The notes: a model not told the origin generated them from the sequence alone. DNA of 64,000 nucleotides from Nesterenkonia haasae (GCF_010119385.1 NZ_VFIE01000018.1:322863-386862); one strand, 5' to 3'. Shown: positions 42,408 to 50,658, counted from the first letter of the stretch. Made by a program: numbers and translations.

Positions 42408-43007
42408 GTGAATGAACTCGAATGTGACCCGAGAGGGAGGCCAGCGACTGAGCGCCTGAATTACAGCGGCTACCGGCTCAGCCGAGCGCTTGACCGGTTC
42501 ACGGAGAATCTTGCCCTGGCACACGGGGTGACGCTCTCCCAATTTCTCGCACTTCAGGTCCTGGCGGAAGGGAAGCCTGTCTCAAACGCTCAACTGGCTC
42601 GCCGAACCTTTGTGAGCCCACAAGCAGCCCATACCGTCCTGGAGGAACTTGTGGAGAGTGGGTTGGTGACTAGAGGAGATCATCCTCAGAACCGACGTAT
42701 CCGGTTAGTGCGGCTGAGTGAGCAGGGCTGGCAGCTTATTCAGGCATGCTACGCCGAGCTGGAAGTCTTTGAGGAAAGGCTGGTGGGCCAGCTGGGCACA
42801 GACTTGGGTGATTCGCTGGTCGAGGTGATCCACGATGCCGCTGAGGTTTTGGGCGGCGGCTATTTCGGTGACGATGAGGCGGAGGCTAGTGCCGTCTCCC
42901 GGCGCATCGTGACAAACCGACCGCGGCACGTGCCGTCACGTTTGGCCGCCGCACGACTCCGTAACGATGAGCGTCGCACGCAGCAGGCGGCCAGGGATCT
43001 GCCCTGA
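42408..43007 (+). CDS. MarR-family transcriptional regulator
   Basis: The 199-residue protein has the MarR winged helix: HGVTLSQFLALQVLAEGKPVSNAQLARRTFVSPQAAHTVLEELVESGLVTRGDHPQNRRIRLVRLSEQGWQLI (about 40-110), with the recognition helix in SPQAAHTVLEELV and the wing PQNRRIR. The arginine-rich C-terminal tail (about 160-199) is unusual. It follows the dehydratase-like gene by 26 bp, so it is the likely local regulator of the operon, with acyl-CoA or the substrate acid as possible ligand. The start is GTG. Confidence 0.88.
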   Translation: MNELECDPRGRPATERLNYSGYRLSRALDRFTENLALAHGVTLSQFLALQVLAEGKPVSNAQLARRTFVSPQAAHTVLEELVESGLVTRGDHPQNRRIRLVRLSEQGWQLIQACYAELEVFEERLVGQLGTDLGDSLVEVIHDAAEVLGGGYFGDDEAEASAVSRRIVTNRPRHVPSRLAAARLRNDERRTQQAARDLP

Positions 43008-43017
43008 AGAGTCGACG

Positions 43018-43251
43018 ATGGCATTCCAAGAGGGCCAGTTCGTGAGTTGGAAGACCAGCCAGGGCAGGACTCACGGGAAAGTGGTCTCAAACCACGCTGC
43101 GGATCTCTCCTTCAAGGGACAGACCTTCCGCGCCTCGGACAAGGACCCGGTCTACGTCGTGGAGTCGGAGGAGACCGGGGCCCGGGCCGCTCACCACGAG
43201 GGTTCCTTGGAGAACAGCAGCCGCTACGGCCCTATCACTGCGCGCCCATGA
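43018..43251 (+). CDS. DUF2945 (hypervirulence-associated TUDOR-like) small protein
   Basis: The 77-residue protein MAFQEGQFVSWKTSQGRTHG..., with GKVVSNHAADLSFKGQTFRASDKDPVYVVESEETGARAAHHEGSLE, matches the DUF2945 pattern in length and in the WKTSQGxxxGKV and DPxYxVESExTG motifs. The fold is a small TUDOR-like beta barrel of unknown role, widespread in bacteria and fungi. It begins 10 bp after the MarR gene but may be a separate unit. Confidence 0.85.
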   Translation: MAFQEGQFVSWKTSQGRTHGKVVSNHAADLSFKGQTFRASDKDPVYVVESEETGARAAHHEGSLENSSRYGPITARP

Positions 43252-43393
43252 AACTCGCCATAGTGAGATCGCTCTCATGCACTGATGGGTTACGCAGCGA
43301 GGAGTGCGCTTGAGTTACGGAGACACAGTGCACAGCGCCCCGGTCTCCGGGCAAGGAACAACCTGAAACGTTCGCGAGGATGTGGTGGTCACT

Positions 43394-43594
43394 ATGTCCA
43401 CTCCCAGTGCACCCCAGCCCGAGGAGCAGAAGGCTCCCGCTCACGGTGAGACTTCGACCGACAGCCCTCCAGATAAACCGGTCAAGAGCCCACGTTCGAC
43501 GACGACCATGCTGGCAATCTTTGCTTTCATCTGCCTGGGCCTACTGCTGTTTCTACTGATCGGCGAGATCGGGATCTTCGAACTCGGAACCTAA
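43394..43594 (+). CDS. Small single-helix membrane protein, duplicated copy B
   Basis: The 66-residue paralogue of the product at 28219 has a Pro/Glu-rich N-terminal half and RSTTTMLAIFAFICLGLLLFLLIGEIGIFELG with one membrane helix. The DNA just upstream (GTTCGCGAGGATGTGGTGGTCAC) is also alike in both copies. It starts copy B of the duplicated segment. In contrast to the two genes after it, this frame is intact, so selection probably acts on both paralogues. Confidence 0.65.
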   Translation: MSTPSAPQPEEQKAPAHGETSTDSPPDKPVKSPRSTTTMLAIFAFICLGLLLFLLIGEIGIFELGT

Positions 43595-43671
43595 ACGCTT
43601 CGGCTCACTCGTCTCGCCGGAAATTGCTAGCGGATCACCAGCGGCATACGTTGCCCAACAGAGGCCTGTGT

Positions 43672-43770
43672 TCATCTCTGAGGCGGCTGACCATCTCCAC
43701 GGCGGCGCTGTTGGAACACTCTGAACGCCGTTCGGGCAACCGCATCACAATGGCTCGGATACTCGTGAAC
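43672..43770 (-). pseudogene. Frameshifted copy B of the arginine-rich small ORF
   Basis: The end reads VARTAFRVFQQRRRGDGQPP, QR and TGA in the same wording as the possible small protein at 28525-28620. Relative to that copy one base is missing in GTGATGCG(C)GT, and the start ATG is replaced by ACG. It is therefore a decayed copy, or neither copy is a gene. Confidence 0.35.
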
Positions 43771-44020
43771 GTACTGTACCCCACACCACTGGGACCCACC
43801 TTCAGCGATGATCTCACTGCGGACGCACTCTTCGTGGGATCGCTCCGTGGTCAATTTGACGAGGGCCGGCGGCAGTAGCCGCGGGGGCTCCTGAGCAACT
43901 CACGGAGTGTTAACACCCAACGTCCAGCATGGCCTACGCTCTGAAGCCAGGAACGTCGGTGCTTGTCAGAGCGATTCAGGCGTTTCCTGACGCTCGACAC
44001 CGGGAGGTGGGTGTCTTCCG

Positions 44021-44468
44021 GTGGAACTCGATAACCACGATCTCCCTGTTGTCCAGCGGTGACTCAAGCGCCGTGGGGCGGAGACCCTACGCTGAACTCT
44101 GGTGGTGTTGGGCGCCGTTGCGCTGGTGCTCCCTGATCCCGGGCCTGCTGCTGATGGTCTCGGGGTTCGCTCTGCTGGCGACCCGTTACACCTGGGTTAG
44201 GAATTGGTTGCTCCCTCTGAAAGCACGTGCTATCAGGGTCGCCATCAAAGGGGTCCGTACCTGGCCCAGGATTGCCGGCAGCACTGTCGGAGCCCTCTGC
44301 CTCACCGCGCTGGGTGTGCTGTGGGTATTCCAACTACCGGTACCTGAATGGTGGCCGCTGGATCAAGCCTGGTGGTTGGTCGACGACTGGGACACCGGTG
44401 TCACACTGAATTTCTCCGCAACGGCGGCTCTGGCGCTCGTTGCATACTCTTACCACCGTTTTCTCTGA
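44021..44468 (+). pseudogene. PGPGW-family membrane protein gene, decayed copy B
   Basis: Aligned with the intact copy at 28764-29225, this copy has two in-frame TGA codons where copy A has TGG (after VELDNHDLPVVQR and after RRGAETLR), and one extra base in the PGPG codons near 44143. Beyond the frameshift the frame is open and reads GLLLMVSGFALLATRYTWVRNWLLPLKARAIRVAIKG to the natural end HRF L. A longer open frame from 43929 exists but its first 70 residues are the wrong phase of the gene. Confidence 0.8.
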
Positions 44469-44481
44469 GGCCTTGTGGACC

Positions 44482-45462
44482 TCAGGGCGTCAGCACCAGC
44501 TTGCCGATGACCTCGCCGCGTCCCAGCATCCGGTGCGCCTCAGCGGCGTCCTTCATCGGCAGCACAGTGTGCACCACAGGTGCGATCCGGCCGTCGGCGA
44601 CCATGGGCCACACGTTCTCCGCCACTGCGGTGACGATCTCGGCCTTCTCCTCGTCGGGGCGTCCGCGCAGGGTGGTGGCGGAGACGTGGAGCCGGCGCCC
44701 GAGCATCCGTCCAAGGTCCAACTCGGCATCGCGCAGCCCACCTTGGGCGCCGATGATGACCAGGTGCCCGTTGTAGGCCAGTGATTTCAGGTTTGGTCTC
44801 AGGTAGGGCGCACCGATGATGTCGAGGATGGCATCCACCCCTGCACCCTCGGTCTCATCTTTGATGCGTTGCGCGAAGTCCTCTTCGCGGTAGTTGATGA
44901 CGACGCTGGCCCCCAGTTCCTCTGCGGCGTCGAGTTTTTCTCGGCTACCGGCGGTGGTGAACACGCGTGCCCCCAGTGCATGGGCCCACTGGATGGCGTG
45001 AGTGCCGATCCCGCTGCCGCCCCCGTGCACCAGGAAGGACTCCCTCGGCTGGAGGTTGGCGACCATCCCAATATTGGAGTAGACGGTGCAGGCTGCTTCC
45101 GGCAGGGCTGCCGCGCAGACCAGGTCCAGGTTCTCCGGCACCGGCAGGAGCTGTGGGGCGGGAACGGCCACGCGCTCGGCGTATCCACCGCCGGTGAGCA
45201 GCGCAGCCACGTGCTGTCCGACCTCCCACCCGGTCACACCCTCGCCCAGGGCGATGATCCGGCCGGAGCATTCGAGTCCCAGGATCTCTGAGGCGCCGGA
45301 TGGCACGGGGTAGTTGCCCTTGCGCTGCAGCAGGTCGGCGTTGTTGACGCCTGCTGCAGCTAGCTCAATCAGCACCTCTCCCGGGCCGGGCTCCACATCA
45401 GGAACCTCGCTCCAGGTCAGAACGTCTTCATCTCCAGGGGCATCAAATGTGATGGCTCGCAT
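44482..45462 (-). CDS. NAD(P)H:quinone oxidoreductase (MDR family, zinc-free)
   Basis: The 326-residue protein MRAITFDAPGDEDVLTWSEVPDVEPGPGEVLI has the PIG3/Qor layout: ELAAAGVNNADLLQRKGNYPVP, GLECSGRIIALGEGVTGWEVGQHV, cofactor motif LVHGGGSGIGTHAIQWAHALGARVFTTAGS and the C-terminal ending AHRMLGRGEVIGKLVLTP. No zinc ligands are present. NADPH is the likely cofactor (AxxGxxG variant with downstream Ser/Arg). The start has a run of purines ahead. A decayed partial duplicate lies at 31845-32154, also directly after a copy of the same membrane-protein segment. Confidence 0.92.
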   Translation of the reverse strand: MRAITFDAPGDEDVLTWSEVPDVEPGPGEVLIELAAAGVNNADLLQRKGNYPVPSGASEILGLECSGRIIALGEGVTGWEVGQHVAALLTGGGYAERVAVPAPQLLPVPENLDLVCAAALPEAACTVYSNIGMVANLQPRESFLVHGGGSGIGTHAIQWAHALGARVFTTAGSREKLDAAEELGASVVINYREEDFAQRIKDETEGAGVDAILDIIGAPYLRPNLKSLAYNGHLVIIGAQGGLRDAELDLGRMLGRRLHVSATTLRGRPDEEKAEIVTAVAENVWPMVADGRIAPVVHTVLPMKDAAEAHRMLGRGEVIGKLVLTP

Positions 45463-45526
45463 GGATCACAGACTAGTACCCTCACAGCCGCAGCGCTCTG
45501 GCCTCAGCCCATGTGGCGTCGCCCAA

Positions 45527-47347
45527 TTAGGGGGGCGTTGGCAAGGTTTCGTCAGATCCCGCTGCCCTGTAATTGATTCCGGGCGTTTCCGTGTACCCAA
45601 TATCAATGGTGCGGGTGGACGAGCCGACGCGTGGGAAATAGCGTTGCAGATAGCGCCTGAGTTCAGGGTCTGCGACGTATACGTAAGTTCCTTTGATGGC
45701 GCGAGTCAGAAGCACCTTGTAGATGTTGATGACGTACTTGAGCAGGTCGTCGTCATCGTAGGTGATGCCCAGTCGCGGGTTGTTCTCCCGGCCCTTCTTG
45801 TCATGGTAGTTCGAGCGCACAAAGGTGATCCTCTGTGACAACTCATCAAAAGTGAGGTCAGGACCGATGATGACCCCGGCGTAATTCAGGTCGTACCCCT
45901 GAACGGTGTGTATGGACCCGACCTCGTTGACTGAATTCTTCGAGTTGATCCAGTCTTTCGCCACGGAGTTCCACCGCAACTCGTAACCGTCTATTTCGAT
46001 GTCGAAGGCAGACTTGTCATTTTTGCTAACCCACGGCCACGCGAACCCTGCAACAAGTCTCGCGAGACCGTGCTGCTGGTTCTGAGATTTTATATGTCGG
46101 TGCATGGATTCCACGTTGTCGAACATCTGAAGTTCGTACTCGGGGAACTTTTGGGGCTGTGGGTTCTCTGACCACAAGATGGAGCGAATGTAGTCGATAT
46201 ATCGTTCACCCCCACGCACCCTGAGTTGGGATCTGAGACGGTGGAACCGGGACGATCTACTCGCTGATGCGACAAGCTCAGCCCAAGTTTCGTCGGGTAT
46301 GTCTGCGGGTCTCACGCTTTGTTCAGAGTCTAGGAGCAGTATCTGATGGTCACTTTTGGCCACTATCCAATCGAGCTGCGTATAAGAATCATCGTCTCGT
46401 CCGAAGAGCTTCTTGTTGATTTCAGCGAACTTACGGTTCTGAGCCGGAGATGCTTGATTGGCGCGACGGTTGAGACGATGAGCTTCGTCCACCACCAAGA
46501 GGTCAAAGTGCTCTTCGGAAGACCCGACTTTGAAAGGATTCAGCACCATGGATTTGTGGAGGTCGGGGGTGTTGCGAAAAACGTGCTCCACCGAGGCACG
46601 CAGAGACTGTTGCGGAATCACAATACCAATGCGTAAGTCCCGGATCTGTTCGCGATGGGAGGCTGTAAAGAACTCGGCGAAGCGCGCATCGGCATCGTCA
46701 GTCACGACTTCGATATCCGCATCTTCAGACGCGGCAATGTCTGCCAGAAGTTTCATCAGGTAGATGGCCACAACGGTCTTTCCCGTGCCGGGGTCACCTT
46801 GGACCACGATCGGGCCATTCCCGCCGTCGCTAAAGAAGCTCCGGACCACATCTTCGACTGCAACAGCCTGGTCCGGGGTCAGCGCTTTGAATGGTGAGAG
46901 CTTGAAAAGGTCATCGTTTTCGATCTCGGGCAGGGTACGCTCGAATGTGCCCCCATATCTGAGCTGCTCGAAAATATCCCGGAAAAGCTCCCGATAGCTG
47001 AAACGGTCGAAGTATTCAGCGTCGATGATTCCCTTGTTTCGATTCAGTAGCGAGTATTTCCCCTCTCCTCCGAGGTACTGAATGAGAAACGCCTCGAGGT
47101 CTAGGGCGGCGGATTTGTTGAAGGTCTCATCAAGAACGATCTGGACTTGCTCCAACGTACGTTTGCTATCTGATGCCATATGCTGGCGCAGACGAGCCGC
47201 GACATTGCGAGACTCACCCACGTAAATTCGGCGTCGGTCTCGGAGCGCGTAGACAGCTGGCCAATTCACGTACCGGCCCTTCTGCCGAGCCAGCTGTTCA
47301 AGTGTCTGATCATTGAGCGTGAGAGTTTCGATTCTAAAGCTCGTCAT
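45527..47347 (-). CDS. GIY-YIG nuclease fused to DUF2075 helicase-like ATPase
   Basis: The 606-residue protein has a GIY-YIG domain at the N-terminus (about 29-100, AVYALRDRRRIYVGESRNVAARLRQHM) and a DUF2075/SF1-like ATPase after it: Walker A GDPGTGKT at 184-191, Walker B LLVVDEAHRLNRRANQ, and late helicase motifs HTVQGYDLNYAGVIIG and YKVLLTRAIKGTYVYV. Such fusions occur in defence-associated neighbourhoods and may cut or unwind foreign nucleic acid. ATG 47347 is chosen because residues upstream are just the other phase of the MazG gene. It overlaps the MazG-like gene by 14 bases. Confidence 0.88.
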   Translation of the reverse strand: MTSFRIETLTLNDQTLEQLARQKGRYVNWPAVYALRDRRRIYVGESRNVAARLRQHMASDSKRTLEQVQIVLDETFNKSAALDLEAFLIQYLGGEGKYSLLNRNKGIIDAEYFDRFSYRELFRDIFEQLRYGGTFERTLPEIENDDLFKLSPFKALTPDQAVAVEDVVRSFFSDGGNGPIVVQGDPGTGKTVVAIYLMKLLADIAASEDADIEVVTDDADARFAEFFTASHREQIRDLRIGIVIPQQSLRASVEHVFRNTPDLHKSMVLNPFKVGSSEEHFDLLVVDEAHRLNRRANQASPAQNRKFAEINKKLFGRDDDSYTQLDWIVAKSDHQILLLDSEQSVRPADIPDETWAELVASASRSSRFHRLRSQLRVRGGERYIDYIRSILWSENPQPQKFPEYELQMFDNVESMHRHIKSQNQQHGLARLVAGFAWPWVSKNDKSAFDIEIDGYELRWNSVAKDWINSKNSVNEVGSIHTVQGYDLNYAGVIIGPDLTFDELSQRITFVRSNYHDKKGRENNPRLGITYDDDDLLKYVINIYKVLLTRAIKGTYVYVADPELRRYLQRYFPRVGSSTRTIDIGYTETPGINYRAAGSDETLPTPP

Positions 47348-47660
47348 ACTTCGCGCTCCTGCCCTTGGCTTTGTCGACGGGGTACTTCGCCTCGGTGCTC
47401 TGGAGCTTGGCAAGAATGAGCTCTTCAGGCTCCGAACCGAGTGCATCTGCCAGCAGGAAGCAGTAAGTGAGGACATCGGCAAGCTCATCCTTCACACGCT
47501 CCGTGTCTGGCTGACCATGCCACTGGACGCACTCCAGCAATTCGCCTGACTCCACGGAAACACTCTTAATGAGGTTCTCGATCGAGTGGAACTGTTCCCA
47601 GTCGCGTGCCCGCATGAACTCTCTGAGTCTGGTGATCGCGCTTTCTTCGCCCATGGTCAC
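47334..47660 (-). CDS. MazG-like nucleotide pyrophosphohydrolase
   Basis: The 108-residue protein has the all-alpha NTP pyrophosphatase pattern: FHSIENLIKSVSVESGELLECVQW with the ExxE metal-binding pair, then VKDELADVLTYCFLLADALG with the ExxD pair. It probably hydrolyses non-canonical or free dNTPs. GTG 47660 and ATG 47654 are both possible starts. Its end overlaps the GIY-YIG/DUF2075 gene, so the two are made together. The same pairing recurs in many genomes and supports a shared defence or stress job. Confidence 0.88.
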   Translation of the reverse strand: MTMGEESAITRLREFMRARDWEQFHSIENLIKSVSVESGELLECVQWHGQPDTERVKDELADVLTYCFLLADALGSEPEELILAKLQSTEAKYPVDKAKGRSAKYDEL

Positions 47661-47741
47661 ACGCTACCGTGTCGAGACTCCGGCCGCGGAGACAAGACGT
47701 AGGGGGCCGAGTGGCGGCTGACTAGTGACGACACAAATTCC

Positions 47742-47757
47742 AGTGAGTTATGTCACG
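47742..47757. promoter_or_regulatory. Weak CRP/GlxR-like site ahead of the nuclease gene
   Basis: AGTGAGTTATGTCACG keeps the GTGA-N6-TCAC core of the CRP/GlxR site but not the outer T and A. It lies 72 bp upstream of the secreted nuclease start. Chance occurrence is quite possible. Confidence 0.25.
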
Positions 47758-47828
47758 GCATTCAATAGGCTAATCTGAGTCCAGGTTCGCGAGGGGCGGG
47801 CTGTCAACGCGACTACCTTTGAGGCCCA

Positions 47829-48773
47829 ATGTCTAGCCACCCTACCCACGCTCACCTACCAGCTCGGCGAACACTGAGGCAGAGGGTTAAAGCCTGGCCG
47901 CTTGCAGGAAAGATCGCAGCCATAGGGTGTGCCATCCCGGTAGGGTTCTTCACGCTACTGGTCGTGCTCGGCATAATTATCGCGATCGCCGCGCCCGAGC
48001 TTGCAGAGTCCGACGAGGCAGCTGCCGAGACAGTCACGGAGACTCCTATACCCACTCCGGTTTCCGCTGCCCCTGAGTCGGTGACTCCCTCAGCTGAACC
48101 CACTGACACTGCATCCGCGACTCCGACTCCACGTTCGAGCGCGACGGCATCTGAGACACCCACGCCCTCCCCCGCACGATCTCCGTCACCCACCGAGAAC
48201 CCTCGCGAGGCCTCTGCCGTCGTGACACGAGTGGTTGACGGAGACACTGTGGAAATCGAGGGCGGACAGCGAGTCCGCCTTCTGGGCATCGACACACCGG
48301 AGCAAGGCGAGTGTCATTTCGAGACAGCCTCAGCTCGCATGGCCGAACTCGTCCAGGGCCAAACCGTCACCTTAACCCGGGACGGGGAAGACACCGACCG
48401 ATACGATCGGCTGTTGCGTTACTTGGATGTCGGAAACACCGACGCTGGACTCACACTCATTCAGGAAGGTCTGGCTATCTCCCGGTATGACTCCCGCGAT
48501 GGTTACGGCTTCCACACTCGGGAACCACAATACGTCGCAGCAGACTCCGCTACCGCCATGCAAAGCTGTGCGCCACCGCCAGCACCAGCACCAGCACCAG
48601 CACCAGCACCGGAGCAAAACGCCTCAGACTGCGACCCGAACTACACACCGTGCGTGCCGGTGTATCCTCCTGACATCAATTGCAGCGACATCAGCTTCCC
48701 GGTCCGAGTCATAGGTTCGGACGTTCACGGCCTTGACGCCGACAACGACGGTGTAGGTTGCGAAAGCAACTAA
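47829..48773 (+). CDS. Secreted or membrane-anchored staphylococcal-nuclease-like protein with Excalibur domain
   Basis: The 314-residue protein has an N-terminal membrane segment (about 28-55, IAAIGCAIPVGFFTLLVVLGIIIAIAAP), a Ser/Thr/Pro-rich stalk (about 60-125), the SNase domain (about 128-238) with VVDGDTVEIEGGQRVRLLGIDTPEQGE and YDRLLRYL, an Ala-Pro repeat, and a C-terminal Excalibur calcium-binding motif (SDVHGLDADNDGVGCESN). The catalytic Asp and Arg region is kept. It should act outside the cell on DNA or RNA. The Ala-Pro linker is encoded by a perfect CCAGCA hexamer run near 48577-48612, which may vary in length between strains. Confidence 0.88.
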   Translation: MSSHPTHAHLPARRTLRQRVKAWPLAGKIAAIGCAIPVGFFTLLVVLGIIIAIAAPELAESDEAAAETVTETPIPTPVSAAPESVTPSAEPTDTASATPTPRSSATASETPTPSPARSPSPTENPREASAVVTRVVDGDTVEIEGGQRVRLLGIDTPEQGECHFETASARMAELVQGQTVTLTRDGEDTDRYDRLLRYLDVGNTDAGLTLIQEGLAISRYDSRDGYGFHTREPQYVAADSATAMQSCAPPPAPAPAPAPAPEQNASDCDPNYTPCVPVYPPDINCSDISFPVRVIGSDVHGLDADNDGVGCESN

Positions 48774-48835
48774 TGCCTCGTCTGCAGGACAGCGGTCGAA
48801 ACATCATTCCCCATGCTGTCTCATGCCGACGCCCT

Positions 48836-48964
48836 CTACGACTGAGGGCGGTTGCGATGGTACATCGACAGCGAAGCTAGGGCCATAGCAACGATCACCA
48901 TGGCGCCGAACACCAAAGCTGAGATCTGGCCGACGGTGGTCAAGGTTTCAAGTAAATTCTCCAT
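48836..48964 (-). CDS. 42-residue single-helix membrane protein
   Basis: The frame reads MENLLETLTTVGQISALVFG, AMVIVAMALASLSMYHRNRP and QS before a TAG stop. It has an amphipathic start, one membrane helix (about 13-34) and a basic tail, typical of a real short membrane peptide. GAGGGG lies just ahead of the ATG. It is convergent with the nuclease gene. No family is recognised. Confidence 0.5.
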   Translation of the reverse strand: MENLLETLTTVGQISALVFGAMVIVAMALASLSMYHRNRPQS

Positions 48965-49181
48965 ACCCCTCACGCTATGGACCCCAGCAGGAAAATGAAT
49001 CGGCCCGTGGGACCAAAGTCATCTCATCCCCCAGGATGACCCGCCCTGACGCGGATCCAGCGACCCCCAGATAGCGGTCCAGAGATACCCTCCAAAAAGA
49101 ATTTCAAAATTTCACCATCCACCTGTGAATCAGCTCCGAACCCGTAGTGACCGAGTTAGCAGATACACAAGGAGATACTTC

Positions 49182-50576
49182 ATGCGGACATCAAAAGTCA
49201 CTATGGGCGCAGCAACCGGACTGACCCTCGCACTTGCCCTGGCAGCCTGCGGCGACAACAGCGCCGACGCCGACGAGCCAATGCCTGAAGAAACCATGCA
49301 GGAAGAAACCGAGACTATGGAGGAGGACGAGCAAGACACCGACTCCGACATGGACGAAGACATGGACATGGAAGAAGACGACGACGAAATGGACAGCGAG
49401 ATGGATGAGGAAGAAGACTCCGAGTCTGATGACCTCAGCGCAGTCCAGCCAGAGAGCACAGGCGACCCCTTCGCTGATGCCCGCACGGCGGCCGTCCACA
49501 TGCCCATGACCGGTGAAACTTTCGCCACCGGATTCACCGAAGCCCTCGACATCGAAGGCGATCCCCAATCTGAGGCAGCGCAACTGCGCGGCGAGCTGAC
49601 TGCCCTGTTCCAGGAGCACGTCTACCTGGCCGGCATCGCCGTAGCCACCGCCTACGAGGCAGGCCCAGACTCCGACGAGTTTGAACTCGCCACCGAAACT
49701 GTGGATGAGAACTCCGTGGCCCTGGCTGACAAAGTCGGCGAATTGGCCGGCGACGACGCCCGCGAGTCCTTCCTGCGCAATTGGCGTGAGCACATCGACT
49801 ACTTCGTCAACTACGCCGTGGCCGCCGAAGCTGGTGACCAAGAAGGAATGGACCAGGCCGTTGCAGATCTGACCGAGTACGCCGATGGTGTGGGCATGTT
49901 CTTTGACCGGATCACAGACGGAGAGCTGCCCGCCGAGGCAGTGACCGAATCCATCAACGGTCACATCGAGACTCTTGCGGCAGCAGTGGATTCACTCGCT
50001 GCCGGTGACCCCGATGCGTTCACCAATCTGAAGGCCGCCGCTGACCACATGGTCATGGGCTCCGCCGTCATGGCAGAGGGCCTCGCCAACGCCACCGACC
50101 TGGAAGGCGATCCCAACGACGACGCCTCCGAACTGCGCAGCGCACTGACCGCCAACCTCAACGAACACGTCTACGTGGCAGGTATTGCCGTATTCGTCGG
50201 CTACACCGATGAAGATGGCCTTGAGTCCGAGGCCTTCGAGGCTGCAGCCGGAGTAGTTGATGACAACGCCGTTGAACTGGCAGATGCTATCGGTGAGCTT
50301 GCCGGTGAGGACCAGCGCGAGCCCTTCCTGGAGCTGTGGCGTGACCACATCGGTTACTTCGTGGACTACGCCGGAGCAGTGGCAGAGGGCGACGACGACG
50401 CCGCCGAGTCAGCTCTGATGGATCTGGATGCCTATCGGTATGACGCTGGTGAGTTCTTCGAGGACATCTCCGGCGGTGAGCTGCCTGCCGAAGATATCGA
50501 AGATGGGTTGAGCATGCATGTGCAGAGCTTGGCCGGCGCCATTGATTCGATGAATGAGGCACTCGTCCAGAACTGA
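49182..50576 (+). CDS. Acidic lipoprotein with two tandem repeats, unknown function
   Basis: The 464-residue protein has a lipoprotein signal (LALALAACGDNS, Cys23), an extreme Asp/Glu/Met linker (about 30-85), and two homologous halves (about 95-270 and 275-460). Both halves contain EHVYxAGIAV, VDxNxVxLADxxGELAG, WRxHIxYFVxYA and GELPAE. The halves look like helical bundles with regularly placed His and Glu, which could bind metal, but no known family is recognised. ATG 49182 has AGGAG eight bases ahead. A hairpin with a T-rich tail follows, so it is monocistronic. The His/Met-rich features suggest metal handling; this is inference only. Confidence 0.75.
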   Translation: MRTSKVTMGAATGLTLALALAACGDNSADADEPMPEETMQEETETMEEDEQDTDSDMDEDMDMEEDDDEMDSEMDEEEDSESDDLSAVQPESTGDPFADARTAAVHMPMTGETFATGFTEALDIEGDPQSEAAQLRGELTALFQEHVYLAGIAVATAYEAGPDSDEFELATETVDENSVALADKVGELAGDDARESFLRNWREHIDYFVNYAVAAEAGDQEGMDQAVADLTEYADGVGMFFDRITDGELPAEAVTESINGHIETLAAAVDSLAAGDPDAFTNLKAAADHMVMGSAVMAEGLANATDLEGDPNDDASELRSALTANLNEHVYVAGIAVFVGYTDEDGLESEAFEAAAGVVDDNAVELADAIGELAGEDQREPFLELWRDHIGYFVDYAGAVAEGDDDAAESALMDLDAYRYDAGEFFEDISGGELPAEDIEDGLSMHVQSLAGAIDSMNEALVQN

Positions 50577-50627
50577 GCCCATAGCGGCAGGAAGTCCACG
50601 CTCCTGCATCGCACATAGAAGTCAGGG

Positions 50628-50658
50628 CCGGTGGCGGATCAATCCGATCCGCTGCCGG
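50628..50658 (+). terminator. Rho-independent-like terminator after the acidic lipoprotein
   Basis: CCGGTGGCGGATC (50628-50640) pairs with GATCCGCTGCCGG (50646-50658) with one or two G-T or mismatched positions around a five-base loop, followed by a T-rich run (TTCTGTTGTGTCTGTGTT). Confidence 0.6.

Noticed and set aside
43929-44468. 179-residue ORF as an intact PGPGW gene
   Set aside because: Its first 70 residues are the wrong reading phase. Comparison with copy A shows stops and a frameshift, so it is annotated as a pseudogene.
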